Origin: a virus
DNA: 24,204 bases
Direction: 5' to 3' (one strand)
IMG/VR virus record: IMGVR_UViG_3300042695_000196
Coordinates: 1-24,204 of that record
Made by a program: the position numbers and the translations under genes. Shown one piece after another: positions 12,804-21,086 of the stretch (position 1 is the stretch's first letter; each line of letters opens with the position of its first letter). Below the pieces are notes generated by a model. It was not told the origin of the DNA, made no database searches, and saw nothing but the letters and a program-made list of their open reading frames with translations.

Positions 12804-15554
12804 CTACTTTTTATTTTTCACTGAACCACCCTTATCATATTTATTTTTATTTACTCTAGCCACCTGAAGTTGCTTATCAGCTATTTCTCTTTGTGCTTGT
12901 ATCTTCTCTCTTTCAATAGCATTCTTGTCTCTATCTAACATGGTTCTAGTAGCTTCTTTATCTCTTTGCAATTGATTTTGGGCCATGTACTGTTCACTTT
13001 GTCTAATGTCTTTCATAGCATCTTGATAGTCAGAGATTTCATTTTTGTTGACATCAGCCATAGATCCATAACCAGCTGCTCTAATTTCAGCAATAAGAAC
13101 TTCAGTTTGTCTATCTTTCTCTTTCTCAGCAGCAGTAGCATCAATCTTCATCTTCTCAATCTCTTGTTGTTTCTGAAGTTGTTGTTCTTGCATTTGCTGT
13201 TGTTGTTGCATTTCTTCTTGTTTTTGTTGCTGTTGTTTTTGCTCAGAAGATTTAAGAGCACTGTTAAGTTCAGCAATAGAATCAGATTGAACAATTTTAC
13301 CAAGATCATAGATACTAGCTCCTGTAGTATTATTCTGCATAGCCATTTGTTTTAACTGTTCTAATACAGCTCTATGATTTGCAGTTGTGCTACAGAAGAT
13401 ATTAAGATCTCTCATTAATAACTCAGTACCATTTATCTCAAAGTTTACTTTCTCATCAGCTGTGGTTATATAACTTAACCTGCTTGATGGTTTTGTAGAA
13501 TGATAGAACTGAGCTAGATCAGTACGCATCTGATGAACTCTTGGCATTAAGTAATCACAGTGTTGTACAAAGAACATTTCTGTTTGAGCATATGAAGAAG
13601 CTGCTGCTTGTTCTACTCCGGTAGCAGTCATTTGTGCAATCTGCTGTCCCATTCTTTGTGGAGTTACACCTATTACTTCATAAGCTTGTTGCTTAAAGTG
13701 ATTAGCTAACTGTATCCTTGACATTAATCTCTCTGTCTGAGATAGATCTAGTTTTTGGAAGTGCTGGAAGTTTAATGCATTCTCAGTATTTGTAATAGAA
13801 GTATCCAAAGGTAACATCTGGAAATTCTTCATAGCTACATAAGCCTTAGCATAATTTCCTTTTCCCCAATCTTCTCCTAAGGAGTGTCTTGGTAAAGTAT
13901 TCTGGTCAAGCATGATTATAGTACCAAGCTCATCTACTAAGATATCCGCTATCTGATTATTTACTATGTTATAACCAATCTGGTATGGCTTCATTAAGTC
14001 AATAAGTGCAGTAGACTTGGTATTCCTGTCTGAGAATACAGATCCTTCTACTGGAAGTTTACATCCATATAGTGAATTGTCACCTTTAAACTGAAACCTT
14101 AATGGACCTATCTTAGGTTTATCAACACCAATATACATAGGAGTAAATCCACCAGGATTATTCATACCCCAGAATGAAGGAATGTTTGGTCCTATTTTAA
14201 TACCACCCCAAACCTCATTAATCCATATCCAGTCTATATGCTCACCATATACTAGATTGTCTTTGCTTTTGTTTTTAAATAACCTAGTATCATATATAGG
14301 TTTTGTAGATATCTTATAGTCTTCATCTACTATATCCATTTCTACTTGGCCATTATCATCTATACTAATAAGGTGTCCAATCTTTCTTTGAGACTTCCAG
14401 TATATTGTAGATACTCTTAATAGATATGCAGTACCTTGATCATAATAATCTTCTCCTTCAGAAAGTATCTGTGTAATAATATCTCCACCCTCTAATACAG
14501 CACCACCCATTGCAGTAGTATATTGTCTGTATGCAAGAGATGGCATGTTTGTATTCCAGTCATGTGATTTAGTACCATCATAAAAGCTACCGTCATTTTG
14601 AAGACCACCAATAGTATAACCTGCAGATCTGATAGGATAAACAGCTTCAAGTGCTCTTAACTGTTCTTCATCCATTAGATAACCATATCTATCAATAACA
14701 TCTGCCGGAGTCATCATATCAGTTTTACCAGCCCAGTTAGCTTGTGATATATATCTTGCATCTGGAGACTTATGATAGAATGAGATAGCTGGATTCCAAA
14801 GCTCTACTTCATAATCATCCTCCATCATACGGAAATGCCAGAACTCTCTATCTGTAATTAACATGTCACGGAAGCCTCTTTCTTCAAGCTCATCCATTCT
14901 AAATCTCTCTACATCTACTTTATGCTGATGTGTAGCCCACTCTTCTACCATTGATCTGTAGTCTTTTCTAAAGTACATTTCAATTTCAGGAAGAGATTTA
15001 AGTTTTTCTGGAGATGTTTCTTGTTGGAATTCTTCTGAATCAGGTTGAAGACCTTTATCCATAAGTGCAGAAGATACTTTAAGTCTTGCATCTTCTAATA
15101 GGACATCTTCCACCATTTGTCTTTTTTGCTCCATCATCTCATTGTATGAGAACTCATCTACTGCTCTATATGTAAGCTTAGTAGATCTCTTTGCAAATTC
15201 AGCTACTAGAACATTAATAACATTTGGGATAATTGGGTAAAACTTAAGTTCAAGTGCTGATACATCTTCTTTAGTAAGTGTTTCAACTATATCTCTATAG
15301 TCATTATTCTCTTCTACTATATAATCAGACTTGTCTATTATACCTTTGGCCAGTTTATAATTTTTCATTAGTCTTCTGGCATTTCTCCGGATTTGTTTTA
15401 ATCCTTGCCACTCTAACCAATCTAAATTCCAAGCTGCCCACTTTTCATCTTTTTCTTTTTTAGGAATAAACTGTAACGGTTGGGTAATACTACCCATTCT
15501 GTTATTTTCTGTTGTTGCTCCTCCTTTTGCCTGTAAAGCATTTATTATCTTCAT
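12804..15554 (-). CDS. Portal protein with long Gln-rich coiled-coil C-terminus
   Basis: A 916-residue protein directly after the large terminase and before the scaffold and capsid genes, which identifies it as the portal, the dodecameric DNA channel of the head. The N-terminal part (WAAWNLDWLEWQGLKQIRRN, residues about 39-60) and the core (TKLTYRAVDEFSYNEMMEQK; later TATGVEQAAASSYAQTEMFF) fit crAss-like portals. The last ~150 residues are almost purely helical and Gln/Glu/Lys-rich, with runs of Q (encoded near 13140-13250), and would form a long barrel or crown inside the head. The final residues NKYDKGGSVKNKK repeat the KYxxGGS motif of the basic cluster. It ends with TAG. Confidence 0.85.
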   Translation of the reverse strand: MKIINALQAKGGATTENNRMGSITQPLQFIPKKEKDEKWAAWNLDWLEWQGLKQIRRNARRLMKNYKLAKGIIDKSDYIVEENNDYRDIVETLTKEDVSALELKFYPIIPNVINVLVAEFAKRSTKLTYRAVDEFSYNEMMEQKRQMVEDVLLEDARLKVSSALMDKGLQPDSEEFQQETSPEKLKSLPEIEMYFRKDYRSMVEEWATHQHKVDVERFRMDELEERGFRDMLITDREFWHFRMMEDDYEVELWNPAISFYHKSPDARYISQANWAGKTDMMTPADVIDRYGYLMDEEQLRALEAVYPIRSAGYTIGGLQNDGSFYDGTKSHDWNTNMPSLAYRQYTTAMGGAVLEGGDIITQILSEGEDYYDQGTAYLLRVSTIYWKSQRKIGHLISIDDNGQVEMDIVDEDYKISTKPIYDTRLFKNKSKDNLVYGEHIDWIWINEVWGGIKIGPNIPSFWGMNNPGGFTPMYIGVDKPKIGPLRFQFKGDNSLYGCKLPVEGSVFSDRNTKSTALIDLMKPYQIGYNIVNNQIADILVDELGTIIMLDQNTLPRHSLGEDWGKGNYAKAYVAMKNFQMLPLDTSITNTENALNFQHFQKLDLSQTERLMSRIQLANHFKQQAYEVIGVTPQRMGQQIAQMTATGVEQAAASSYAQTEMFFVQHCDYLMPRVHQMRTDLAQFYHSTKPSSRLSYITTADEKVNFEINGTELLMRDLNIFCSTTANHRAVLEQLKQMAMQNNTTGASIYDLGKIVQSDSIAELNSALKSSEQKQQQQKQEEMQQQQQMQEQQLQKQQEIEKMKIDATAAEKEKDRQTEVLIAEIRAAGYGSMADVNKNEISDYQDAMKDIRQSEQYMAQNQLQRDKEATRTMLDRDKNAIEREKIQAQREIADKQLQVARVNKNKYDKGGSVKNKK

Positions 15555-15559
15555 AGTAC

Positions 15560-17764
15560 CTATTTAATATTTTTAAAAGGGGATCTTGTGATTCCTTTGC
15601 TTAATGAATTACCAGAACCTCCCATATGTCTAAATGGACTTCTATTTAATTTACTAAAATTTTCAGACTTTTGCAAGTTTTTAGCCACATCATCCATGAT
15701 TGTTCTTTTTGGATAACCTGTATTTGAGTGTTGTATTCTCATAAAAGCAACAAGAGCAGCAAAGGCAACTAGTCTATCTACATTGACTCCATCAGCATAT
15801 TCTCTCATTTCTTTCATCAACATTGGATCCGGAATTCTTTCTATACCATATTTAGTTCTTACTATTGTACCATCAGGTTTTGTTTCCACATCTATTTCTT
15901 CTTTACAATATTCTATAGCATAACTAAGAAGGTGTGCTTTAAAAAGAGTACCTGTATTTTTCCAACCATACTCCTGGAATACATTAGCATTAGATCCAAG
16001 ATCTTTTAGAAACATTATCTGACTTTTAGGTACTAGATATTTCTGTTTTTTTCTAGATATCATATACTGGATAAATAGTGAAATATTGTTTTCAATTACT
16101 GTCCAGGCATTATACCACTCAATAATTAGTTCTAGTCTTTGATGTGTTTTATTTATATCATCAAATCTTCCACACCATGCTGCTACTATTTTACCCTGTT
16201 CTATATAATTTTCTGTTTCTACACCAGTTACTTTAGTTACTTCAATTGGAGCTTTCATTACATATATTGAACATAGTGATTCTGATGTATTAGTTTTTCC
16301 CTCTGATACCGGATCTATAGATGCATAGTACATTCTAAATGTTGGATCTTTAACCGGCCTTTCCCATACCACTAATACTCCTGTTTTATCTTCTGTCTTT
16401 TTGGATATAGGAAACTCTGATATAGGTCTTTTATTTGTAGGCATTACAGCAGGCTTACCATTCTCATCTGTGCTTATATCTAAGAATTCATAACCATATG
16501 TCTTATCTTCTATTCTTCTTTCTTGTGCTGCAAGCAAGTGAGTAGGAAATACAGATACTGTTCTATGATCAAATGCTTCTTTAATATTTCTTGGATGCTG
16601 AGATATCCTTAACTGGTAGTCTTCCGGGTTTAGTTCTTTCTTCCATTTATCAAACTGCTCATCTAATGCTTTTAATGCAGCTTCTACAAGTGAATTACCA
16701 TATTCATCAATATGAGGAGGCATAGACCATTGTTCAGGAATAAATAAACCTGACATACCTTGAGTGCCTTTATCATCTATAAGATCTGTTTCTACTGCAT
16801 ATACATCTTTAGATAATGGATTAAGGATCATATCTCTTAGTGGATTACACTGAGATAAATCACCCACAGATCCTGCAGCTATAAACATTCCTGTAGTAAT
16901 AAGTCCAGATCTCATGGCTGGGCGCATGTACTCATATGTCTGATCCATCTTAGGAGCAATTCCAGCCTCCTCATGGAAGAAGTATTTTACCGGACCTCCT
17001 ACACCATTTGTTGGATCTTTCTCAAATGACATACCTTGTATAGTACCTTTAAGACCAACTTCTGTTTTTCTATCTCCTTTTCTTACCTCAATCTTCTGTT
17101 GCCACATCATTACCTTATCCGGTGACATAGGTCTGTACCATGCTGTATGTTCATTTAAGAATGCAGCATATTCCTGTAAAAACTTCCAGGATCCTTTCTC
17201 ATTAATATAATCTTTAAGACTAGCTCCTATCTTAAGTGTTACCCCTGCTTCAAACCATTGCTGATTTATAAGTTTACCCATATGATAGTAAGAAGAAGCT
17301 ATCTGTCTTTTCTTTAATATTGCAGAGTGTTTATAGTTAAGTTCAGCTAATAGTTCATATAATGCCATATGATACTGAGCATCCCGTATCTTAGCAAACC
17401 CAAATTGTTGCAACTCTTTATCAAAAATTGGTAAAAAGTTTAACCACATGTAGTATTCTCTGGCAATGAACCATGCATTATTACCATCTTTAACTATTAC
17501 ACCTTTACGGCATTTAGCTTTTTGGTCATCCCAATATGTTATAAAGTCTTTTGATCTGTAGGGTGCCGGAGTGTATATTCCATCTTTTTTAAATTTTGTT
17601 GACTCAGATATGAAAACTTTATTTGTAGTTTCATTGAAGTTGTACTTACCTGGTTCTTTAAATATGCTAAAGATAAAGTTGCTGAACTCCTCTCTGGATT
17701 CAAAACTTGTAATTGTCCAGTCTCCATTGTCATAAGTTGGTATGTCTTGATAAATTTCACTCAT
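15560..17764 (-). CDS. terL: Terminase large subunit
   Basis: The ATP-driven DNA-packaging motor and headful nuclease. I start it at the ATG at 17762-17764 (MSEIYQDIPTYD), giving 734 residues. An in-frame ATG nine codons earlier lies inside the endonuclease gene. The ATPase part has a Walker-A-like segment KKRQIASSY (151-159), a Walker-B-like YFFHEEAG (261-268) and a coupling segment AAGSVGD (297-302). The nuclease part has ASIDP (D484), VIENN (E558) and NVDRLVA (D663), the expected acidic triad of an RNase H-like terminase nuclease. The Walker motifs are divergent, as is usual in crAss-like terminases. The C-terminal tail holds RSPF twice (708-711, 727-730) around a Gly/Ser linker. Confidence 0.88.
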   Translation of the reverse strand: MSEIYQDIPTYDNGDWTITSFESREEFSNFIFSIFKEPGKYNFNETTNKVFISESTKFKKDGIYTPAPYRSKDFITYWDDQKAKCRKGVIVKDGNNAWFIAREYYMWLNFLPIFDKELQQFGFAKIRDAQYHMALYELLAELNYKHSAILKKRQIASSYYHMGKLINQQWFEAGVTLKIGASLKDYINEKGSWKFLQEYAAFLNEHTAWYRPMSPDKVMMWQQKIEVRKGDRKTEVGLKGTIQGMSFEKDPTNGVGGPVKYFFHEEAGIAPKMDQTYEYMRPAMRSGLITTGMFIAAGSVGDLSQCNPLRDMILNPLSKDVYAVETDLIDDKGTQGMSGLFIPEQWSMPPHIDEYGNSLVEAALKALDEQFDKWKKELNPEDYQLRISQHPRNIKEAFDHRTVSVFPTHLLAAQERRIEDKTYGYEFLDISTDENGKPAVMPTNKRPISEFPISKKTEDKTGVLVVWERPVKDPTFRMYYASIDPVSEGKTNTSESLCSIYVMKAPIEVTKVTGVETENYIEQGKIVAAWCGRFDDINKTHQRLELIIEWYNAWTVIENNISLFIQYMISRKKQKYLVPKSQIMFLKDLGSNANVFQEYGWKNTGTLFKAHLLSYAIEYCKEEIDVETKPDGTIVRTKYGIERIPDPMLMKEMREYADGVNVDRLVAFAALVAFMRIQHSNTGYPKRTIMDDVAKNLQKSENFSKLNRSPFRHMGGSGNSLSKGITRSPFKNIK

Positions 17765-17766
17765 AA

Positions 17767-18459
17767 TTAAACTCTTTGATAGCAAAACCATTTAGGAGCT
17801 TTTGAATTTCCATTTAAATAAGATCTAATAGTACTAAATGGTATATTCAAATATTCAGATAACTCTTTACCAGAACCAAATAATTTTTGTGTTTGAGTAC
17901 ATATAATTTTTTTAGCATTATAGTGATTACCACCTGATACACTCAATCTTATTTTAACCCTAGTTTCTTCTGAAACTGCTTTACCTAATTGAGAGTTTCT
18001 CATTTTTAATTTAGATTCTTTTGTGTGTGTCTTACCTAAAAAAGTTTGTCTTCCTTTTGCTTTTTTGCTAATTTTTAATTTACTTTCATTTGAATGTGTT
18101 TTGCCAAAAAAATGGTTATTAGAACCTTTAGTATTTTTTATATATTCTGTTCTAATTTTGCAATATGTTTTTGCTGAAGGCTTGAATCTTAAATCTTTTT
18201 TTACATTACACATATTCCACAATGCTTTATGCATTGCTGGTGAATTGGGATATATTGCAACTAATAACAAATGTGCAATGTAATGTTCTTTTGGTGTTAA
18301 TAATACTATATTAGGGTGGACAGTATTTCTACCATCACCCTTTCCTCCAAATGATTTTGGCTTTATATGATGAGCTTCATAATAAACATCATCAGATCTT
18401 TTTCTACTTTCTAATTTTGCTTTAATTATAAGCTTGTTATATATTTTTATATAGTTCAT
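17767..18459 (-). CDS. Free-standing HNH homing endonuclease with NUMOD domains
   Basis: A 230-residue protein. Residues 28-63 carry an HNH nuclease: YEAHHIKPKSFGG (H30, H31), then HPNIVLLTPKEHYIAHLLL (N50, H59, H63). Residues about 112-172 hold repeated NUMOD3-type DNA-binding units (NHFFGKTHSNESKLKIS, TFLGKTHTKESKLKM, LGKAVSEETRVKI). A NUMOD1-like region near 184-215 contains SGKELSEYLNIPFSTIRSYL. These enzymes make a site-specific cut and spread their own gene. It sits between the 171-residue gene and terL with a two-base gap to terL. Its stretch looks even more AT-rich than the neighbours, in keeping with recent gain. terL is intact, so this is not an intron here. Confidence 0.9.
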   Translation of the reverse strand: MNYIKIYNKLIIKAKLESRKRSDDVYYEAHHIKPKSFGGKGDGRNTVHPNIVLLTPKEHYIAHLLLVAIYPNSPAMHKALWNMCNVKKDLRFKPSAKTYCKIRTEYIKNTKGSNNHFFGKTHSNESKLKISKKAKGRQTFLGKTHTKESKLKMRNSQLGKAVSEETRVKIRLSVSGGNHYNAKKIICTQTQKLFGSGKELSEYLNIPFSTIRSYLNGNSKAPKWFCYQRV

Positions 18460-18480
18460 AAGTAATTAATTATTAATAAT

Positions 18481-18996
18481 TTATGAATCATACGCAAGCC
18501 CCTGCCCACCTCTTACTCTGCTTGATTGCTCTTCCTGAAGATCTTTATAGGCTCCTTTAAAAGACTGTCTAATTGCATCATAGTTTTTAGCTGCGCTAAT
18601 TAGAGAGTTTATATTACCATCTCTACCTGCAGTAATTGTAGTTACTTCCATATATCTTGCTAATCTATCTAACATGGATGCAATACCTTTATATGCTCTG
18701 GATGTTGGAGTTTCATACATTCTTTCACAGAATTTAAGCGCAGTAAACACAGCATCATCTTCTGTTGAGAACTCACCTTCTATCTGTTGCATGATCAGGT
18801 TTTCTTTATCTATATCTGGTGTATAGAAGAAAGGATTCATATCTGGATTAGGACATGTCATGTAGAACAGATACTGATATATCTTAAGGTAATCTTCTGG
18901 ATAATCATCCATGATATCTTTCAATGCCTTTAAAGTATAACAATGCTCAGTTGGTATTACTACATTGTTTTGTATTTCAAATAGCTTAACTATCAT
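18481..18996 (-). CDS. Unrecognised protein upstream of the terminase (small-terminase candidate)
   Basis: A 171-residue mostly helical protein. It begins MIVKLFEIQNNVVIPTEHCY and has a helical middle (FTALKFCERMYETPTSRAYK, then GIASMLDRLARYMEVTTIT). The C-terminus is basic/polar (NYDAIRQSFKGAYKDLQEEQ). Apart from the inserted endonuclease it is the gene directly before terL, where the small terminase subunit often lies. No helix-turn-helix is obvious, so this is only a positional guess. Its ATG overlaps the stop of the nuclease gene by one base (TAATG), implying coupled translation. Confidence 0.55.
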   Translation of the reverse strand: MIVKLFEIQNNVVIPTEHCYTLKALKDIMDDYPEDYLKIYQYLFYMTCPNPDMNPFFYTPDIDKENLIMQQIEGEFSTEDDAVFTALKFCERMYETPTSRAYKGIASMLDRLARYMEVTTITAGRDGNINSLISAAKNYDAIRQSFKGAYKDLQEEQSSRVRGGQGLAYDS

Positions 18997-19826
18997 TATT
19001 TCTTTTTAATTGGGTTGTCTTTCATATAGTGAATAATTGCCTGTACTTCATCTACTAGATAAGGTACTGCAATTGGTTTTACTTCTTTTATTACAGGGTC
19101 TCCATTCTCATCTTTCTTAGTTACAGGATACCCCCAATTATCTTCAGCCTCTACCTCAAACATAACATGGTGTATAAATATTCTTCCTGGTTTTAGCTTA
19201 GGATTATGCTTCAATATAATATACATATAAATACTCAATTGTAAAGCATAATGATAGAAATGACAGTCATCTAAGTTATCTACTGGTGGTAGCATTTTAT
19301 CTGGCATACCCTCCCAGTTTACATAAGATTCCATATCTATCTTCTTATTAGTTTTGTAGTCAGTGATATTTACTTTACCATTGACTACTTCAACTAAATC
19401 TGATTGGCCACATAAGCCTGCTGACTTAAGATAGACCATATGTTCTGGATACACGCCTGGTTCTAACTTTTGATTTGGTGCTACTCTTATCCCATTATTC
19501 TCACCAGATGGTTTAAATACAGGTATAGTAACTCCTTCTCTTTCTAATGAAGCTAAAGAGCATAAGTCATCTTCTCTTTGGTTATGGTACCATGTACCTA
19601 AGGTAGTAGATCTGTCTGCTTCATTAGTCCATATCTGTTGTATTAATACAGGATCAATACCAAACCATTTTGACTTTTTACTCTTGGTGACTTTCTCTGC
19701 AGTCTTTTTTGCATCAAAAGGTTTTTTAAAAGCTGATACTACAGAAGTAACACTAGTCCAACTAATGTTTTCTTCTGAGCTTAAGCTTTTATAGCTATGA
19801 TCTGCTGCATTAAATACTATACTCAT
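18996..19826 (-). CDS. PD-(D/E)XK nuclease (RecB/Cas4-like)
   Basis: A 276-residue protein with the RecB-type nuclease motif series: GTWYHN (H81), PEH (E128), GQSDLVEV (D143), ITDYKTNKK (D156-x-K158) and YALQLSIYMY (Q196, Y200). That is the expected order His, Asp, Asp-x-Lys, Gln-x3-Tyr of lambda-exonuclease/RecB-family enzymes, which cut or trim DNA using a metal ion. It has no visible helicase part or Cys cluster of Cas4. The location just before the packaging genes suggests processing of replicated phage DNA before packaging, or recombination; both are inference. The start overlaps the preceding gene by four bases (ATGA). Confidence 0.85.
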   Translation of the reverse strand: MSIVFNAADHSYKSLSSEENISWTSVTSVVSAFKKPFDAKKTAEKVTKSKKSKWFGIDPVLIQQIWTNEADRSTTLGTWYHNQREDDLCSLASLEREGVTIPVFKPSGENNGIRVAPNQKLEPGVYPEHMVYLKSAGLCGQSDLVEVVNGKVNITDYKTNKKIDMESYVNWEGMPDKMLPPVDNLDDCHFYHYALQLSIYMYIILKHNPKLKPGRIFIHHVMFEVEAEDNWGYPVTKKDENGDPVIKEVKPIAVPYLVDEVQAIIHYMKDNPIKKK

Positions 19827-20074
19827 TTCTTTAATTGTTCTATAGCAAGTATTGCTATGTTAAAATTATCTATGTCTTCTGACCTCAACATAGTTATCAA
19901 ACTTTTTGCTGTCTCAGAATCTACTTTACCTCTGCTCTCCATCCACTCTACAAAGCCTACAGAATTTTCTATAGACATGTAATGTGCAAGTTCATCATTA
20001 GTATCTGTAGTATACATAATGTTAGGGCCTTGTGCAGCCATACCATCTGTTTGAAAATGTTCCCAATTATGCAT
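19823..20074 (-). CDS. Small protein of unknown function
   Basis: An 83-residue protein, MHNWEHFQTDGMAAQGPNIM at the start, then a helical acidic part (NDELAHYMSIENSVGFVEWM) and a C-terminal helix ending IAILAIEQLKK. No motif I recognise. Overlaps of eight bases upstream and four bases (ATGA) downstream with the nuclease gene show that it is translated as part of this operon, and it may partner the nuclease. Confidence 0.55.
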   Translation of the reverse strand: MHNWEHFQTDGMAAQGPNIMYTTDTNDELAHYMSIENSVGFVEWMESRGKVDSETAKSLITMLRSEDIDNFNIAILAIEQLKK

Positions 20075-20399
20075 TATCTATTATTGATTCAGCTAATGTT
20101 CTTGATGATTCATCTTCTGCAATTAACATCTTCCGGATATTAGTTACTTCTTCTTGTGTAAATTTACCTTCTATAGATAGAATCTTTAGTCTTAAAAACT
20201 TGTTTTCTGTTTCTAGTTTCCTAAGTCTTTCTTCTATTTGATGTATAGGATTCCATGGATCACTATAGGGTCCAGTATTCATTTGAGAAAACAAACCATT
20301 ACTAGAAGCTGTATCCAATGGTATAGTATTAATTACTTGACTGCCATCATTAACTAAAGTTCCAGCTGGATGATATACACTTGGAATTGGTACATTCAT
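20067..20399 (-). CDS. Small coiled-coil protein of unknown function
   Basis: A 110-residue protein. Residues 1-48 are Pro/Asn/Ser-rich and probably disordered (MNVPIPSVYHPAGTLVNDGS). Residues about 52-80 (IHQIEERLRKLETENKFLRL) form a clear heptad coiled coil, and a second helix follows (EEVTNIRKMLIAEDE). Likely an oligomer. Gap of four bases to the zinc-ribbon gene upstream, overlap of eight bases with the next gene. No function can be assigned. Confidence 0.6.
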   Translation of the reverse strand: MNVPIPSVYHPAGTLVNDGSQVINTIPLDTASSNGLFSQMNTGPYSDPWNPIHQIEERLRKLETENKFLRLKILSIEGKFTQEEVTNIRKMLIAEDESSRTLAESIIDNA

Positions 20400-20403
20400 A
20401 ATA

Positions 20404-20703
20404 TTAATCTTTAAGGTTGTCTAACTCATCTTCCTTCTCTTCAGTAGTAAGTGCTTCCCATTTACCTAATGGGCATTCTGATGATAAAGATCTTGTTTTA
20501 AAGTTAAGTGAGCATCCACATTCATTACAGCATGGAGCAGTACCTTTAACAGCACACTTCTTTCCTTTGTGCTCACAGTCATCACAGATACTATATCTTA
20601 ATCTAGCTATTTCTTCCACTGTTTCATCTCTGATAACTGAGTTAGTTATACCTTCAATTATTTGGTTCCTGTTCTCCCAAATTAGTTTTAGTGTGTTTTT
20701 CAT
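20404..20703 (-). CDS. Zinc-ribbon protein
   Basis: A 99-residue protein with a Cys-rich core: C40-x2-C43, C50, C58-C59-x2-C62-x-C64 and C77, in the context CDDCEHKG, CCNECGCSLNFKTRS and ECPLGKW. It probably binds one or two zinc ions. An N-terminal helix and an acidic C-terminal tail flank the core. The C-x2-C...CNECGC...K-x-R...CPLGKW pattern is one I have seen in small phage proteins of unknown role. Its ATG overlaps the HU-like gene stop by four bases, and the neighbours are DNA-associated, so nucleic-acid binding is plausible. Confidence 0.7.
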   Translation of the reverse strand: MKNTLKLIWENRNQIIEGITNSVIRDETVEEIARLRYSICDDCEHKGKKCAVKGTAPCCNECGCSLNFKTRSLSSECPLGKWEALTTEEKEDELDNLKD

Positions 20704-21086
20704 AAGTCTTCTTTATTAAGTTTATATTCTTCTTTCTTCTTTAAAGTCTCTTCTTTTTTTAATGCTACTTTATCTAATTCTTTTTCTATGTGAGCCAAAG
20801 CTATTAGTTTTTTTTCTAGCATCATCTTGTGGTGATAAGCATTAAAGGTAGATGTGTCATGGTTGGTTAATGCCTTTTTATATCTAGGCACCATCTTTCT
20901 TACAAAACTTTCTTTTATAACAAACTGACCAAGACCATCTACATTTATTCTTAAATGTTTTAAACCTGTTATATTACTTTTTACTTCTTTGTAGTAATAC
21001 TCAATCAAATCTTCAACCAGATCAATTGGGATATTTAATTCTTCAGCAACTTCTTTATATAAAGACTTTGACTTCTGTGGTATCAT
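20700..21086 (-). CDS. HU/IHF-like DNA-binding protein with coiled-coil extension
   Basis: A 128-residue protein. The first ~70 residues follow the HU/IHF pattern: two helices (SLYKEVAEELNIPIDLVEDL, then IEYYYKEVKSNI) followed by the beta part with GLGQFVIKE, the family's conserved GLG-x-F turn. The DNA-embracing beta arms appear short or absent; instead residues about 85-128 form a charged helix rich in Lys/Glu (EKKLIALAHIEKELDKVAL, LKKKEEYKLNKEDL). HU/IHF-type proteins bend or compact DNA and are commonly encoded by crAss-like phages. Four-base ATGA overlaps with both neighbours. The short arms leave room for a protein-protein rather than DNA role. Confidence 0.72.
   Translation of the reverse strand: MIPQKSKSLYKEVAEELNIPIDLVEDLIEYYYKEVKSNITGLKHLRINVDGLGQFVIKESFVRKMVPRYKKALTNHDTSTFNAYHHKMMLEKKLIALAHIEKELDKVALKKEETLKKKEEYKLNKEDL

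Noticed and set aside
122-13355. Plus-strand open frames such as 122-370, 3672-3869, 5700-5918, 5970-6353, 7788-8081, 12452-12655 and 12966-13355
   Set aside because: Each lies antisense to a well-supported minus-strand gene, has low-complexity or hydrophobic composition mirroring Lys- or Gln-rich codons, and shows no recognisable motif.
17539-17760. A minus-strand 73-codon frame inside terL, and similar frames at 2767-2976, 10763-10957 and 10994-11215
   Set aside because: Out-of-frame shadows of terL, the 526-residue gene and the capsid gene, without motifs or leaders.
17767-17791. Upstream in-frame start for the terminase, nine codons earlier
   Set aside because: It would lie inside the endonuclease frame. 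The later ATG two bases after the endonuclease stop fits the spacing of the operon.
17764-18480. A group I intron carrying the HNH gene
   Set aside because: The terminase is complete from its own start with all motifs, and the gene before is also complete. No coding sequence is split.
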